This document shows, one piece after another, positions 24,409 to 32,659 of a stretch of 64,000 bases of DNA. Made by a program: the position numbers and the translations under genes. This DNA comes from Pseudomonas hefeiensis (GTDB lineage: Bacteria > Pseudomonadota > Gammaproteobacteria > Pseudomonadales > Pseudomonadaceae). The stretch lies in contig NZ_CP117449.1 of assembly GCF_030687835.1 (NCBI RefSeq), positions 3,100,001 to 3,164,000 on the forward strand, read 5' to 3'. The notes under the pieces are model-generated. The model was not told the origin of the DNA and did no database searches. It saw nothing but the letters and a program-made list of their open reading frames with translations. Position 1 is the stretch's first letter; each line of letters starts with the position of its first letter.

Positions 24409-24897
24409 TGTGGGAGCAAAGCTTGCTCGCGAGGCGCTTGCACAGCCAACACCTCCCCAACTGACCCACCGCGATCGCGAGCAAGCTTTGCTCCCACAGG
24501 GCTTCGCGTGGTTCCAAGGTATCGTGAACGCCAGCGATCCGCTGAGGGTGCAAAGCTTGCTCCCACAGGGTTTCGCGCGGTTCCAAGGTATCGCGAACGC
24601 CAGCGATCCATCGTGGGAGCACAGCTTGCTCGCGAGGCGTCTGTACAGCCAACCCCTCCCAAACTAACCCACCGCGATCGCGAGCAAGCTTTGCTCCCAC
24701 AGGATTTCGCGTCGTTCCAAGGTATCGTGAACGCAAGCAATCCACCGTGGGAGCAAAGCTTGCTCGCGAGGCGTCTGCACAGCCAACACTTCCCCAACTG
24801 ACCCACCGCGATCGCGAGCAAGCCTTGCTCCCACAGGGTTTTGCGTGGTTCCAAGGTATCGTGAACGCCATTGATCCAGGTGGGAGCAACGCTGGCG
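24409..24897. repeat. REP/REPIN tandem array
   Basis: Fills the 499-bp gap between the chemoreceptor and ftrD. Full units begin at 24409, 24612 and 24746 (last two 134 bp apart), with a shortened copy near 24548 and a decayed end near 24880. Each has TGGGAGCAAAGCTTGCTCGC, a spacer with ACCCACCGCGATCGCGAGCA, the inverted REP, and a conserved linker TTCCAAGGTATCGTGAACGC seen four times. The repeated linker shows whole-unit duplication and not independent insertions. No gene here. Confidence 0.88.
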
Positions 24898-24905
24898 CTG
24901 CGTGC

Positions 24906-26261
24906 TCACCATCCCCAGAACTGCAACCACCAGCCATATCCCACCAGGCCGTTGGCCAATACCAGGCAGGCCATTGCGAGTAGCCGCCGGGGTGCATGTT
25001 CCAGGCGCTTGTAGCCCAACCACAGGTTCCAGGCGATTGCCGCCGCGAGCAGCCCAGCCCGTGCCGGTTGCACCCAGTCGAGCAACAACCCTTCATAGCG
25101 CAGCAGTTTGACGGTGGTGGCCGACAAGCCGAGGAACAACCCTGCACCGCCGAGGGGCGGCAGGGTGATGGCCAAGGGCCAATATTGTGCAGGATCCCCC
25201 GAGAGTCTTGCCGCCAGGCGCATCAACAGCATCAGCGACGTGCCCAGCAGCAAGGCGCTCATGCCCAAGTAAGCGACGATGCAAAAGCCATCGAGCCAGC
25301 TGAAACTGTCGTTGAGCTGCGGATAGTGGGTCAGCAGCCACCAGGGGGCGTTGTCCTGTAACGGCCAGAACAGCTCATGGGCGACCAGCCATTGGGCCAG
25401 GCTCTGTTTCAAGGCAATGAACCAAGGGCTGACGGTCCACTGAAAGGCCCCCATGGCCAGGCCGATGACGCCGAACAACAACAAGCGCGCGTCCCAGGGT
25501 GAGAGGGTGTTTGCCGTTGAGTGAAGGATTTCCTGGTTGCTGGAGCGGGCAATCAGACGCACCGCATCGCGCTGGCCACTGCAGCGACCACAGGCGTGGC
25601 AATCGGCGGCACCGCGCATCCGGCGAATGTCCAGCAATGGCGCGCAATTGGGGGGAGGGCGGCGCGGCGCGGGGTTTTCCAGCCAGCGTTGCTCGTCCAC
25701 CTGAAAGTGCACCGGTGCCAAACGGGCGAGCAGGGCGAAGACGCCACTGACTGGACACAGGTAGCGGCACCACACGCGTTTGCCTCGGGCAAACAGCAGG
25801 CCAACGATCACCGCTGCGACGGTCGAGCCTCCCAGGATCAGCAGCGCCGCCTGGGCATAGTCATAGACGCTGATCAACTGCCCATAGATCGTGGTCAGGC
25901 AGAACGCCAGGGTCGGCCAGCCGGCCCAACGCACCCCGCGCGGCACGCCCAGGCCCTTGCCATATTGGCTGGCCCATTCACTCAAGGCGCCTTCAGGACA
26001 CAGCACGCCACACCAGAGCCGGCCAAACAACACGATCGACAGCAACACGAACGGCCACCAGATGCCCCAGAACAGAAACTGGGCCAGCAGCGTGAGGTTG
26101 TCGAACAGGCGTGCCTGGCTACTGGGCAAGGGCAACAGTGCCGGCACCACCAGCAGCACCGCATAGAACAGCACCACCGCCCATTGCACGGCGCGAATGG
26201 TTGCGCCGTGGCGGCGCATGCCATCACCCAGGCGTTGCAGCCAGAGGTTCAAGTCGGACAT
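24906..26261 (-). CDS. FtrD-like polyferredoxin membrane protein
   Basis: A 451-residue inner-membrane protein with about ten hydrophobic segments. The N-terminal NapH/CcoG-like half carries CGVLCPEGALSEW and CRYLCPVSGVF. A cytosolic loop has CHACGRCSGQRD and there are several further TM helices. It fits FtrD, the electron-transfer component of FtrABCD ferrous iron uptake, thought to reoxidise or pass electrons during Fe(II) transport. ATG 26261 lies within the end of the Ftr1 gene (13-bp overlap) without a strong ribosome site, so coupling is likely. Last gene of the operon. Confidence 0.8.
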   Translation of the reverse strand: MSDLNLWLQRLGDGMRRHGATIRAVQWAVVLFYAVLLVVPALLPLPSSQARLFDNLTLLAQFLFWGIWWPFVLLSIVLFGRLWCGVLCPEGALSEWASQYGKGLGVPRGVRWAGWPTLAFCLTTIYGQLISVYDYAQAALLILGGSTVAAVIVGLLFARGKRVWCRYLCPVSGVFALLARLAPVHFQVDEQRWLENPAPRRPPPNCAPLLDIRRMRGAADCHACGRCSGQRDAVRLIARSSNQEILHSTANTLSPWDARLLLFGVIGLAMGAFQWTVSPWFIALKQSLAQWLVAHELFWPLQDNAPWWLLTHYPQLNDSFSWLDGFCIVAYLGMSALLLGTSLMLLMRLAARLSGDPAQYWPLAITLPPLGGAGLFLGLSATTVKLLRYEGLLLDWVQPARAGLLAAAIAWNLWLGYKRLEHAPRRLLAMACLVLANGLVGYGWWLQFWGW

Positions 26262-27103
26262 GGCAGCGTTTGCGCTTTGCGTGGGCGTAGCCAGCCGGCA
26301 ACCACCAGCCAGTAACCAAGCCACACCAACAAGGTCATGGCACTGGGACTGGCTCGATAGCCGGTGAAATCCGCCAGGAAACCACCCAGGCCATGGCTGT
26401 CATCCAGTACCGCGCTGCTGTCCCAGAGCGTGTCGCCGATGCCGTGATAGACCACTTCGGGCCAGTCCATCGCGAGCAACTGTCCGCTGATCCGCTCGAT
26501 GGCGCTGACCAGCAGCGCCGCTCCCAACAGCAACAGGATGGTTTCGCTGATGGCAAAGAAGCGCGGCCATGAGATGAACCGTCGACTGCCGTGCAGCAAG
26601 GAGATGGTCAGCAGCGCCAGCACCAGACCGGCCAGCGCGCCCACCGCGAACACACCCAGTGGCGCCCCTTGCAGACGAGCACCGGCGCCATACAGGAAGA
26701 CCACGGTTTCACTGCCTTCGCGGCTGACGGCCAGCAACGCCAGTACCATCAGCCCCCATCCTCCCTGGCGGCTCAAGCGCTGGTCGGCGTGACGCGTCAG
26801 ATCGTGTTTCAGGGTCCCGGCGTTTCGGTGCATCCAACCGACCATTTGCACGATCAGCAGACTGGCGACCAGCGCCAACGAAGCCTGGAACCATTCATTG
26901 GCCGCGCCGCTCATGGCTTCGCCGGCCAACAGAATCAGACCGGCCAACACACCCGACAGCAGCAAACCCAGGGCCACGCCAGCCCAGACGAACCGCAGCA
27001 ACTGGCTGGCCTGTTGCTGCCGACTGACCCAGGCCTGGAGTATGCCGATTACCAGCAGCGCCTCGACGCTTTCACGCCAGACAATAAACATGGATTGAGT
27101 CAT
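26249..27103 (-). CDS. FTR1-family high-affinity iron permease (FtrC)
   Basis: A 284-residue, seven-TM permease of the oxidase-dependent Fe2+ transporter family. Two REXXE iron-binding motifs are visible: RESVEALLV (residues 10-18) and REGSETVVFLY in TM4. I chose ATG 27103 with GGAGG eight bases upstream; the longer in-frame reading from 27271 overlaps the upstream cupredoxin gene and is unlikely. Works with the two periplasmic proteins encoded upstream. Confidence 0.9.
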   Translation of the reverse strand: MTQSMFIVWRESVEALLVIGILQAWVSRQQQASQLLRFVWAGVALGLLLSGVLAGLILLAGEAMSGAANEWFQASLALVASLLIVQMVGWMHRNAGTLKHDLTRHADQRLSRQGGWGLMVLALLAVSREGSETVVFLYGAGARLQGAPLGVFAVGALAGLVLALLTISLLHGSRRFISWPRFFAISETILLLLGAALLVSAIERISGQLLAMDWPEVVYHGIGDTLWDSSAVLDDSHGLGGFLADFTGYRASPSAMTLLVWLGYWLVVAGWLRPRKAQTLPCPT

Positions 27104-27125
27104 GCAAACGCCTCCTGTTCGCCGA

Positions 27126-27482
27126 CTACTGGGCGAGGATTCCGCCCTCGGGCAGTTGCGGGTTGAATTCATCGAAAAACGGATAGTGCCCGGGGCGCAG
27201 CGGGTGAATGACGACAAAAGTCGTGACGCCGGGCGACAGGACCTTTTCGACCCGCAGCGGCGTGCTTTCAAATTCCGCCGGACCCTGACCGACGTTTTTC
27301 AGCACGATCTTGAAGCGCTGCCCAGCCGGCACTTCCAGCAGCGGCGGGGTGAAATGCCCGTCGCGCATGCTCAACTCGTAAGTCAGCAGTTGGGAATGGG
27401 CGATTGAGGGCAACAGCAAGCCGACCAGCATCCACCCGGCCAGATATAGCGGTGTTCGGCTCGTTGAGCGACGCATCCTCAA
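27126..27482 (-). CDS. Periplasmic cupredoxin-like protein (FtrB)
   Basis: A 118-residue protein with a signal peptide (cleavage after SIAHS, about residue 30). A cupredoxin-like beta fold follows: MRDGHFTPPLLEVPAGQRFK, then LKNVGQGPAEFES. The FtrB role in FtrABCD systems is proposed to be copper-dependent oxidation of Fe(II) for delivery to FTR1. The start overlaps the stop of the upstream P19 gene by 4 bp, and the FTR1 gene starts 22 bp downstream. Confidence 0.83.
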   Translation of the reverse strand: MRMRRSTSRTPLYLAGWMLVGLLLPSIAHSQLLTYELSMRDGHFTPPLLEVPAGQRFKIVLKNVGQGPAEFESTPLRVEKVLSPGVTTFVVIHPLRPGHYPFFDEFNPQLPEGGILAQ

Positions 27483-28009
27483 TACCCGCCTTTTTTGCCA
27501 ATCCCTGCGTAGACGAATTCGTAATGCAGTTCACAGCGCTCAAACCACGGCGCCACGCCGGTTTCCTTGTCGGTATGCCGGCCGAGGGAGTCATGACCAC
27601 CAGGCGGCAGGACGGTGAAGGTCAATTGGTATTTGCCGGGACCGAGCAGCTTCACGTTGTCGCCATAGTGCGGCCCGTCATTGGCAACCATGGCGTGGAA
27701 GTCGCCCTTGAGCGGGGTGTCGTTGCCCTGTTTTTTCAGTTGGAACGACACGTTGAGGTAGGGCACGAAGCTGCCTTCCTGAAAACCCTGCTGGTTGTCT
27801 GCCGTGGCCCTGATATCGGCCTCCAGGTGAACGTCAGACTCGGCGGTTGGGCGCATCATGCCGGCCGGGGCCATTTCAATCGGTTGCAGGTACACCGCGC
27901 CGACCTCCAGACCCGGGCACATTTGCGGTTCACCAATGGGATATTCCTTGGCCTGGGCCAAGGGGGCGAGAAACAGCAGGGCGAGAGACAGCGGAGCAAG
28001 GGTACGCAT
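27479..28009 (-). CDS. Periplasmic iron-binding protein P19/FtrA type
   Basis: A 176-residue periplasmic protein with signal peptide (cleavage after AQA, residue 20). It matches the P19/Tpd family: EYPIGEPQMCPGLEVGAVYL at the start, GMMRPTAESDVHLEADI (Met and His metal ligands) and the conserved FHAMVANDGPHYGDN. Binds copper and iron and feeds FTR1. First gene of the ftr operon; a Fur-like box lies 55 bp upstream. Confidence 0.88.
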   Translation of the reverse strand: MRTLAPLSLALLFLAPLAQAKEYPIGEPQMCPGLEVGAVYLQPIEMAPAGMMRPTAESDVHLEADIRATADNQQGFQEGSFVPYLNVSFQLKKQGNDTPLKGDFHAMVANDGPHYGDNVKLLGPGKYQLTFTVLPPGGHDSLGRHTDKETGVAPWFERCELHYEFVYAGIGKKGGY

Positions 28010-28063
28010 GTGAAGACTTCCTGAAGAACTAAGGGGTGGCCGAGTCTAGGAAGCTTTGCTGCG

Positions 28064-28082
28064 AATAATAATGATTCTTGTC
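28064..28082. promoter_or_regulatory. Fur-like box of ftr operon
   Basis: The stretch beginning AATAATAATGATTCTTG matches 13 of 19 positions of the Fur consensus (three GATAAT-type hexamers). It sits between the divergent ftr operon and DUF3079 gene in AT-rich DNA, so repression by Fe-Fur is likely for ftr and possible for both. Confidence 0.6.
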
Positions 28083-28138
28083 AATTTTCAAGATAATTTT
28101 ACCCGGCGAGAGCACCGCTACAGTCATGCAGGCTGTTC

Positions 28139-28152
28139 TTGATCGATATCAA
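28139..28152. promoter_or_regulatory. ANR/DNR box upstream of DUF3079 gene
   Basis: TTGATCGATATCAA, full consensus, centred 67 bp before the DUF3079 start codon. Predicts anaerobic activation. Confidence 0.85.
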
Positions 28153-28212
28153 GGGCACTTTAGCCCTGGAGCGGTAGGGTATGGGCACACCCATCGGCTA
28201 TACGGGGTCGTC

Positions 28213-28446
28213 ATGGCAAAGCCCTTTCCCATCAGTCCGAAACATCCCGAGCGCATTTGCTGGGGCTGCGACCGCTATTGCCCGGCCAGCGCCTTGGCGT
28301 GTGGTAACGGGGCTGATCGAACGATGCACCCGGCCGAAATGATCGGGGAGGATTGGTACCTGCATGGTGATTGGGGGGTGGAGCTGGCTGACACGGCGGA
28401 CAAGGCGCCGGTTGAAAGCACCAATCACCCTGACGAAATGAAGTAA
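28213..28446 (+). CDS. DUF3079 family protein (77 aa)
   Basis: A short Cys/His-rich protein. MAKPFPISPKHPERICWGCD begins it, with further Cys at RYCPASALACGNG, giving CxxC plus two Cys, a plausible metal or cluster site. Then comes EMIGEDWYLHGDWG. It belongs to DUF3079 and has no known function. The ATG at 28213 fits the family start; the longer reading from 28078 runs through the promoter. ANR/DNR box upstream suggests use under low oxygen. Followed by a REPIN. Confidence 0.82.
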   Translation: MAKPFPISPKHPERICWGCDRYCPASALACGNGADRTMHPAEMIGEDWYLHGDWGVELADTADKAPVESTNHPDEMK

Positions 28447-28450
28447 CCCT

Positions 28451-28542
28451 GTGGCGAGGGGATTCATCCCCGCTCGGTTGCGCAGCGACCGCAAAATCTT
28501 GGGGCCGCTGCGCAGCCCAGCGGGGATAAATCCCCTCGCCAC
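28451..28542. repeat. REPIN (GTGGCGAGGGG type)
   Basis: GTGGCGAGGGGATTCATCCC at 28451 and the inverted GGGATAAATCCCCTCGCCAC ending at 28542, with GC-rich inner palindromes (CGCTGCGCAGC). Lies between the convergent DUF3079 and dipeptidase genes. Confidence 0.85.
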
Positions 28543-28570
28543 ATTAACGCCAACCTTCCCGGACAGGTGA

Positions 28571-30325
28571 TCACAACTTCGGCAACTGCCCGATCCGCCC
28601 CATCATCTCGGTCACGATCTGCAGGTCCAGCAGGAACTGCTCGACGGTCTTGAACTCGTTGTCGTTATGACCGGTGTACTTGACGTCGGGCATGGCCAGG
28701 CCGAACTGCACGCCGTTGGGCAAGTCATGAACCGAAGTGGCACCAGCGGAGGTGCCGTACTTGTGCTCCATGTCCAGGTTTTCACTGGCCACGGACAACA
28801 GTGCCTTGACCCATTCACCGTTCGGATTGCGGTACATCGGCTCATCGATTGAATAGTCGAACGCCACGGCAACCTGCGCCTTCTTGCTCCAGGCGACCAG
28901 CTTGTCGGCGATTTCAGCCTTGAGCGTTTCCGTCGGCTTGCCCACTGGCACGCGCAGATTGACGGCCAGCTTGAAGGCTTTGGCATCCATGCCGACATAT
29001 GTCAGAGAAGCGGTCAGCGGCCCCATGAAGGCGTCGGAAAAGCCAATCCCCAGTTTGCTACCCACGTAGTCCAGGCCCCAGTTGTCGGCGGCATAGCGGG
29101 CGGCATCGGTGATGTGGTTGTGCTTGAGCGCAACCTTGCCCTCGAGGCTGTTGATGAAGTCCAGCATTCTCGCCACCGGGTTGACCCCGGACTCTGGCTC
29201 GGAGGAATGGGCGGACACACCCGTGAAGGTCAGTTTGACGTCGTTTCCGACGACCTCGGTGGTTACCTGGAAGTCGCCGCCGTTACCCTTGGCGTACTCA
29301 GACGCGGCTTTTAGCAGCGTGGCGGCCAGTTCAGCAGGCTGGTCGCCCACGAAAGTGGCAACCGATGTGGACGGAATCTGATTGGTGGCCAGGCCACCGG
29401 TCATTGCCGTGATCTCAGCCCCTTTGCCCTGCGCCTCCCGCCGGGCGAAGTTCGCCATGACGGTGCCATAGCCTTTTTCCGCAATCACAACCGGGTAGCC
29501 GCCATCCAGCGCCAGGTTGTAGTTGGGGGTTGGGTTGCGCTCGAAGTAATAGGGGATGGCGTCGCCGGTGGTTTCCTCGGTAGTGTCTACCAGCAGCTTG
29601 AAATTCCTCGCCAGCGGCAGCTTTTCTTCCTTGATGATCTTCATCGCGTAAAGCGCCACGACGATACCGTTCTTATCGTCTTCGGTGCCCCGGCCGTACA
29701 TGCGGTCGCCCACCAGGGTGACCTTGAACGGATCCAGACGAGTGCGCCATCTTTCAATACCCAGTTTTCCGGGGTCACCGGCACGACGTCGGCATGGGCG
29801 TGAATGCCCACGACTTCGTCGCCACTGCCATGCAGTGAAATCTCGTAGACGCGGTTATCGATATTGCGAAAGTCCAGATTGAAGGCTTGGGCAAGGCGCT
29901 TTGATTTTGTCCGCGATCTTGAGGAACTCGGGGTTCTCGTGCTGGGCAACGCCGTCCTTGCGAAAGGTCGGGATCGCCACCAGTTCGCGCAGGGTTTCGG
30001 TGGCGGCGTTACCGTATTTCAGCCGTGCATAGAGGCCCAGCAGACGATGGATTTCGTTCTGCTGCTCAGCCGAAAGGGGCTTGTTGTCGAGGAACGTGCA
30101 GATGGCCGGGGCGAGCTTGGCGGTTTCGGCCAACTCGCTCCTGGCCACATATCCCAGGAACTGCCTGAAGTCTGTGAAGGAGGTGTCAGCGAAGGTTTTG
30201 ACGAGGGCCGAACTCTGTTGCGCAGTGATATTGGCCAAGGCGGGTGGGGTGATCGACGCCAGGCTGGACAGCAGCAGGGTGGTCACGGCCAGGTGCTTGA
30301 GGGAAAAGTCCATTGCGAGGGGCAT
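28571..30325 (-). pseudogene. Secreted M20 dipeptidase, broken by two compensating frameshifts
   Basis: Three frames together make one M20 metallopeptidase of about 580 residues with a signal peptide (cleavage after PALA). The N-terminal part ends in frame at about 29897, where an extra C (GCGCC for GCGC) shifts to a second frame. That frame carries LAQAFNLDFRNIDNRVYEIS and the metal motif HAHADVVP. At about 29733 a lost G (TGGATCCG for TGGGATCCG) restores the first frame, which carries GRGTEDDKNG, the catalytic DTTEETTG and GTSAGATSVHDLP. As read, translation stops shortly after the first break. Either a recent pseudogene or two homopolymer errors. The start (30325 or 30313) is uncertain. 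Confidence 0.8.
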
Positions 30326-30442
30326 TCCTTTGCAGGTGGTGGGAAGCAGTGAGTGATTAATGAAACAATCACTTACAACCTAGCACCGAGAAGGGCCTGC
30401 CGGGGAGTTTTGTCATCAACATTCATGCATGCTGATCCACCG

Positions 30443-30541
30443 CTATCGCGAGCAGGCTCGCTGCTCCCACAGGGGATTGGGGGTGGTCACCGATTTTGTG
30501 ACCACTTTGCAACCCATGTGGGAGCGAGCCTGCTCGCGATT
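30443..30541. repeat. REPIN between dipeptidase and rlhA
   Basis: An inverted REP (CTATCGCGAGCAGGCTCG...CTCCCACAG, with a 3-bp TGC insertion) and its partner TGTGGGAGCGAGCCTGCTCG ending two bases before the rlhA stop. It encloses a second palindrome GTGGTCACCGATTTTGTGAC-CAC. Confidence 0.8.
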
Positions 30542-30543
30542 GC

Positions 30544-32544
30544 TTAATGCGGAGCGCGAGGGATCGTCTTGAGCAGATCTTCCGGGCTGATGTGACCGAC
30601 GATTGGCTCCGCGCTGCTTCCCGGCAGCGGCAGGTCGAGGATATGCCCCTTGATCTTGCCGACCACATGCATCTCGCAGGGTTTGCAGTCGAACTTCAGC
30701 GTCAGCACCTCGTCACCATGGATCAACTGCATCGGCGCAACCTTGGTGCGCACGCCGGTGACGCCCTTGGCCTGCTTGGGACAGAGGTTGAACGAGAAAC
30801 GCAGACAGTGCTTGGTGATCATCACCGGCACTTCACCGGTTTCTTCGTGGGCTTCGAACGCCGCGTCGATCAGTTTCACACCGTGGCGATGATAAAAATC
30901 CCGGGCCTTCTGGTTGTAGACGTTGGCCAGGAACGACAGGTGCGACTCCGGGTACACCGGCGGCGGCGTGGTCTCGGCCTTGCGCCCCCCTCGGGGATGG
31001 GCCTCGACACGGGCGGTGGTCAGGGCTTCGATGACTTCGCGGCGCAATGCCTTGAGCTGTGAGTTGGGAATGAAATACGCCTTGGGCGCATCCAGTTCGA
31101 TGGCGGTGGCGTGGTACTCGGTGGTGCCCAGTTGGCCAAGCAGATCGTGCAGTTGCTCCAGTGCCTGTTCCGGCTTGTTCGCCAGGCCGAATGGCCCGTC
31201 CAGGCTGACGCTGGCGCTGACGCCTTCCTCGCTGGTGGCGGTCAGGTCCAGGCGTTCTTCACGCAGGCGTGCGACCCAGGCCAGGCCCACCCGGCGCTCG
31301 GAGGAGGTCTTGAGCAGGGCTTGCTGCCAGTTGTGGTCCAGGTTGCGGCTCAGTGGATGGTTGGGGCGCAATGCGTGCAACCCTGCCGGCATTTCATTGG
31401 GCTCGACGCGGTAGCGGTAGCGCTTTTGGCCGTCCTCTTCGAATTCACCCTTGGGCTCGGCGATGTTGGCGCGAAAACCCACCACTTCTCGCTTGACCAG
31501 CACGTTGAGGCCATCGCCGTTGGACAGCGGATCAAAGGTCACGACCTGCAGGTCGCGCTTGCCGACTTTCTCCACCACGCCCACCGGCACGCCGGTAAAG
31601 GTCGGGGAATCGAAGGCGCCGATGTCGATCTTGCGCTCACTGACAAAGTAATCGGTGCTGCCGCGATGGAACGTCTTCTCCGGGTCAGGCAGGAAGAAGT
31701 GCGCGGTGCGACCGCTGGAAGCGCGGGCCAGGTCCGGACGGTCTTCGAGGACATCGTCCAGGCGCTGACGGTAGTAGGCAGTGATGTTCTTCACATAGCC
31801 CATGTCCTTGTAGCGTCCTTCGATCTTGAACGAACGCACGCCGGCTTCCACCAGGGCACGGATGTTGGCGCTCTGGTTGTTGTCCTTCATCGACAACAGG
31901 TGCTTCTCATAGGCAACCACCCGGCCCTGGTCATCCTTGAGGGTGTAGGGCAGGCGACAGGCCTGGGAGCAATCACCACGGTTGGCGCTGCGTCCGTTCT
32001 GGGCGTGGGAGATGTTGCACTGGCCGGAAAACGCCACGCACAGCGCACCGTGGATAAAGAACTCGATGGCCGCGTCGGTTTCGTCGGCGATGGCGCGGAT
32101 TTCCTGCAGGTTCAACTCCCGTGCCAGGACCAGTTGGGAGAAGCCGGCCTGATCAAGGAACTTTGCCCGTGCCAGGGTACGGATGTCGGTCTGGGTGCTG
32201 GCATGCAGCTCGATCGGCGGGATGTCCAGCTCCATCACCCCTAAATCCTGGACGATCAACGCATCGACACCTGCATCGTACAACTGGTGGATCAACTGGC
32301 GGGCCGGCTCCAGCTCGTTGTCATGCAGGATGGTATTGATCGTGGTGAACACCCGGGCGTGGTAGCGATGGGCGAACTCCACGAGCCGGGCGATATCACT
32401 CACCTCGTTACAGGCGTTGTGACGCGCGCCGAAACTCGGGCCACCGATGTACACGGCGTCAGCGCCATGCAGGATGGCCTCGCGGGCGATGGTCACGTCG
32501 CGGGCGGGGCTGAGCAATTCCAGATGATGTTTGGGCAAGGACAT
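30544..32544 (-). CDS. rlhA: 23S rRNA 5-hydroxycytidine C2501 synthase RlhA
   Basis: A 666-residue U32-family protein, length as in E. coli RlhA (YdcP). It opens LELLSPARDVTIAREAILHG, carries HASTQTDIRTLARAKFLDQ and the U32 Cys signature (SGQCNISHAQ, then SANRGDCSQACR). The C-terminal DUF3656 part ends with ITKHCLRFSFNLCPKQAKG and FDCKPCEMHV, supplying iron-sulfur ligands. RlhA hydroxylates C2501 of 23S rRNA using prephenate as partner in E. coli. ATG 32544 gives the family N-terminus; the longer reading to 32730 is upstream DNA. Confidence 0.92.
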   Translation of the reverse strand: MSLPKHHLELLSPARDVTIAREAILHGADAVYIGGPSFGARHNACNEVSDIARLVEFAHRYHARVFTTINTILHDNELEPARQLIHQLYDAGVDALIVQDLGVMELDIPPIELHASTQTDIRTLARAKFLDQAGFSQLVLARELNLQEIRAIADETDAAIEFFIHGALCVAFSGQCNISHAQNGRSANRGDCSQACRLPYTLKDDQGRVVAYEKHLLSMKDNNQSANIRALVEAGVRSFKIEGRYKDMGYVKNITAYYRQRLDDVLEDRPDLARASSGRTAHFFLPDPEKTFHRGSTDYFVSERKIDIGAFDSPTFTGVPVGVVEKVGKRDLQVVTFDPLSNGDGLNVLVKREVVGFRANIAEPKGEFEEDGQKRYRYRVEPNEMPAGLHALRPNHPLSRNLDHNWQQALLKTSSERRVGLAWVARLREERLDLTATSEEGVSASVSLDGPFGLANKPEQALEQLHDLLGQLGTTEYHATAIELDAPKAYFIPNSQLKALRREVIEALTTARVEAHPRGGRKAETTPPPVYPESHLSFLANVYNQKARDFYHRHGVKLIDAAFEAHEETGEVPVMITKHCLRFSFNLCPKQAKGVTGVRTKVAPMQLIHGDEVLTLKFDCKPCEMHVVGKIKGHILDLPLPGSSAEPIVGHISPEDLLKTIPRAPH

Positions 32545-32659
32545 GTTTTTTATCAGGCTGGTCACGGTCGAAGCGCGCATTGTAGCTGCCGGACGCCCGA
32601 CAGGCACCTGCGGACGTGGATTTGCGCGATATGACCGATATGCGGCTTTGCCGTAGGGA

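Noticed and set aside
24409..24897. Possible CRISPR array
   Set aside because: Repeats are palindromic REPs with repeated linkers, not constant repeats with unique spacers; no cas genes.
26284..27271. Longer FTR1 start at 27271
   Set aside because: The extension overlaps the cupredoxin gene and lacks a signal or family match; ATG 27103 has GGAGG.
29641..29949. Independent 102-codon gene inside the dipeptidase
   Set aside because: Its sequence is the missing middle of the M20 protein in a shifted frame.
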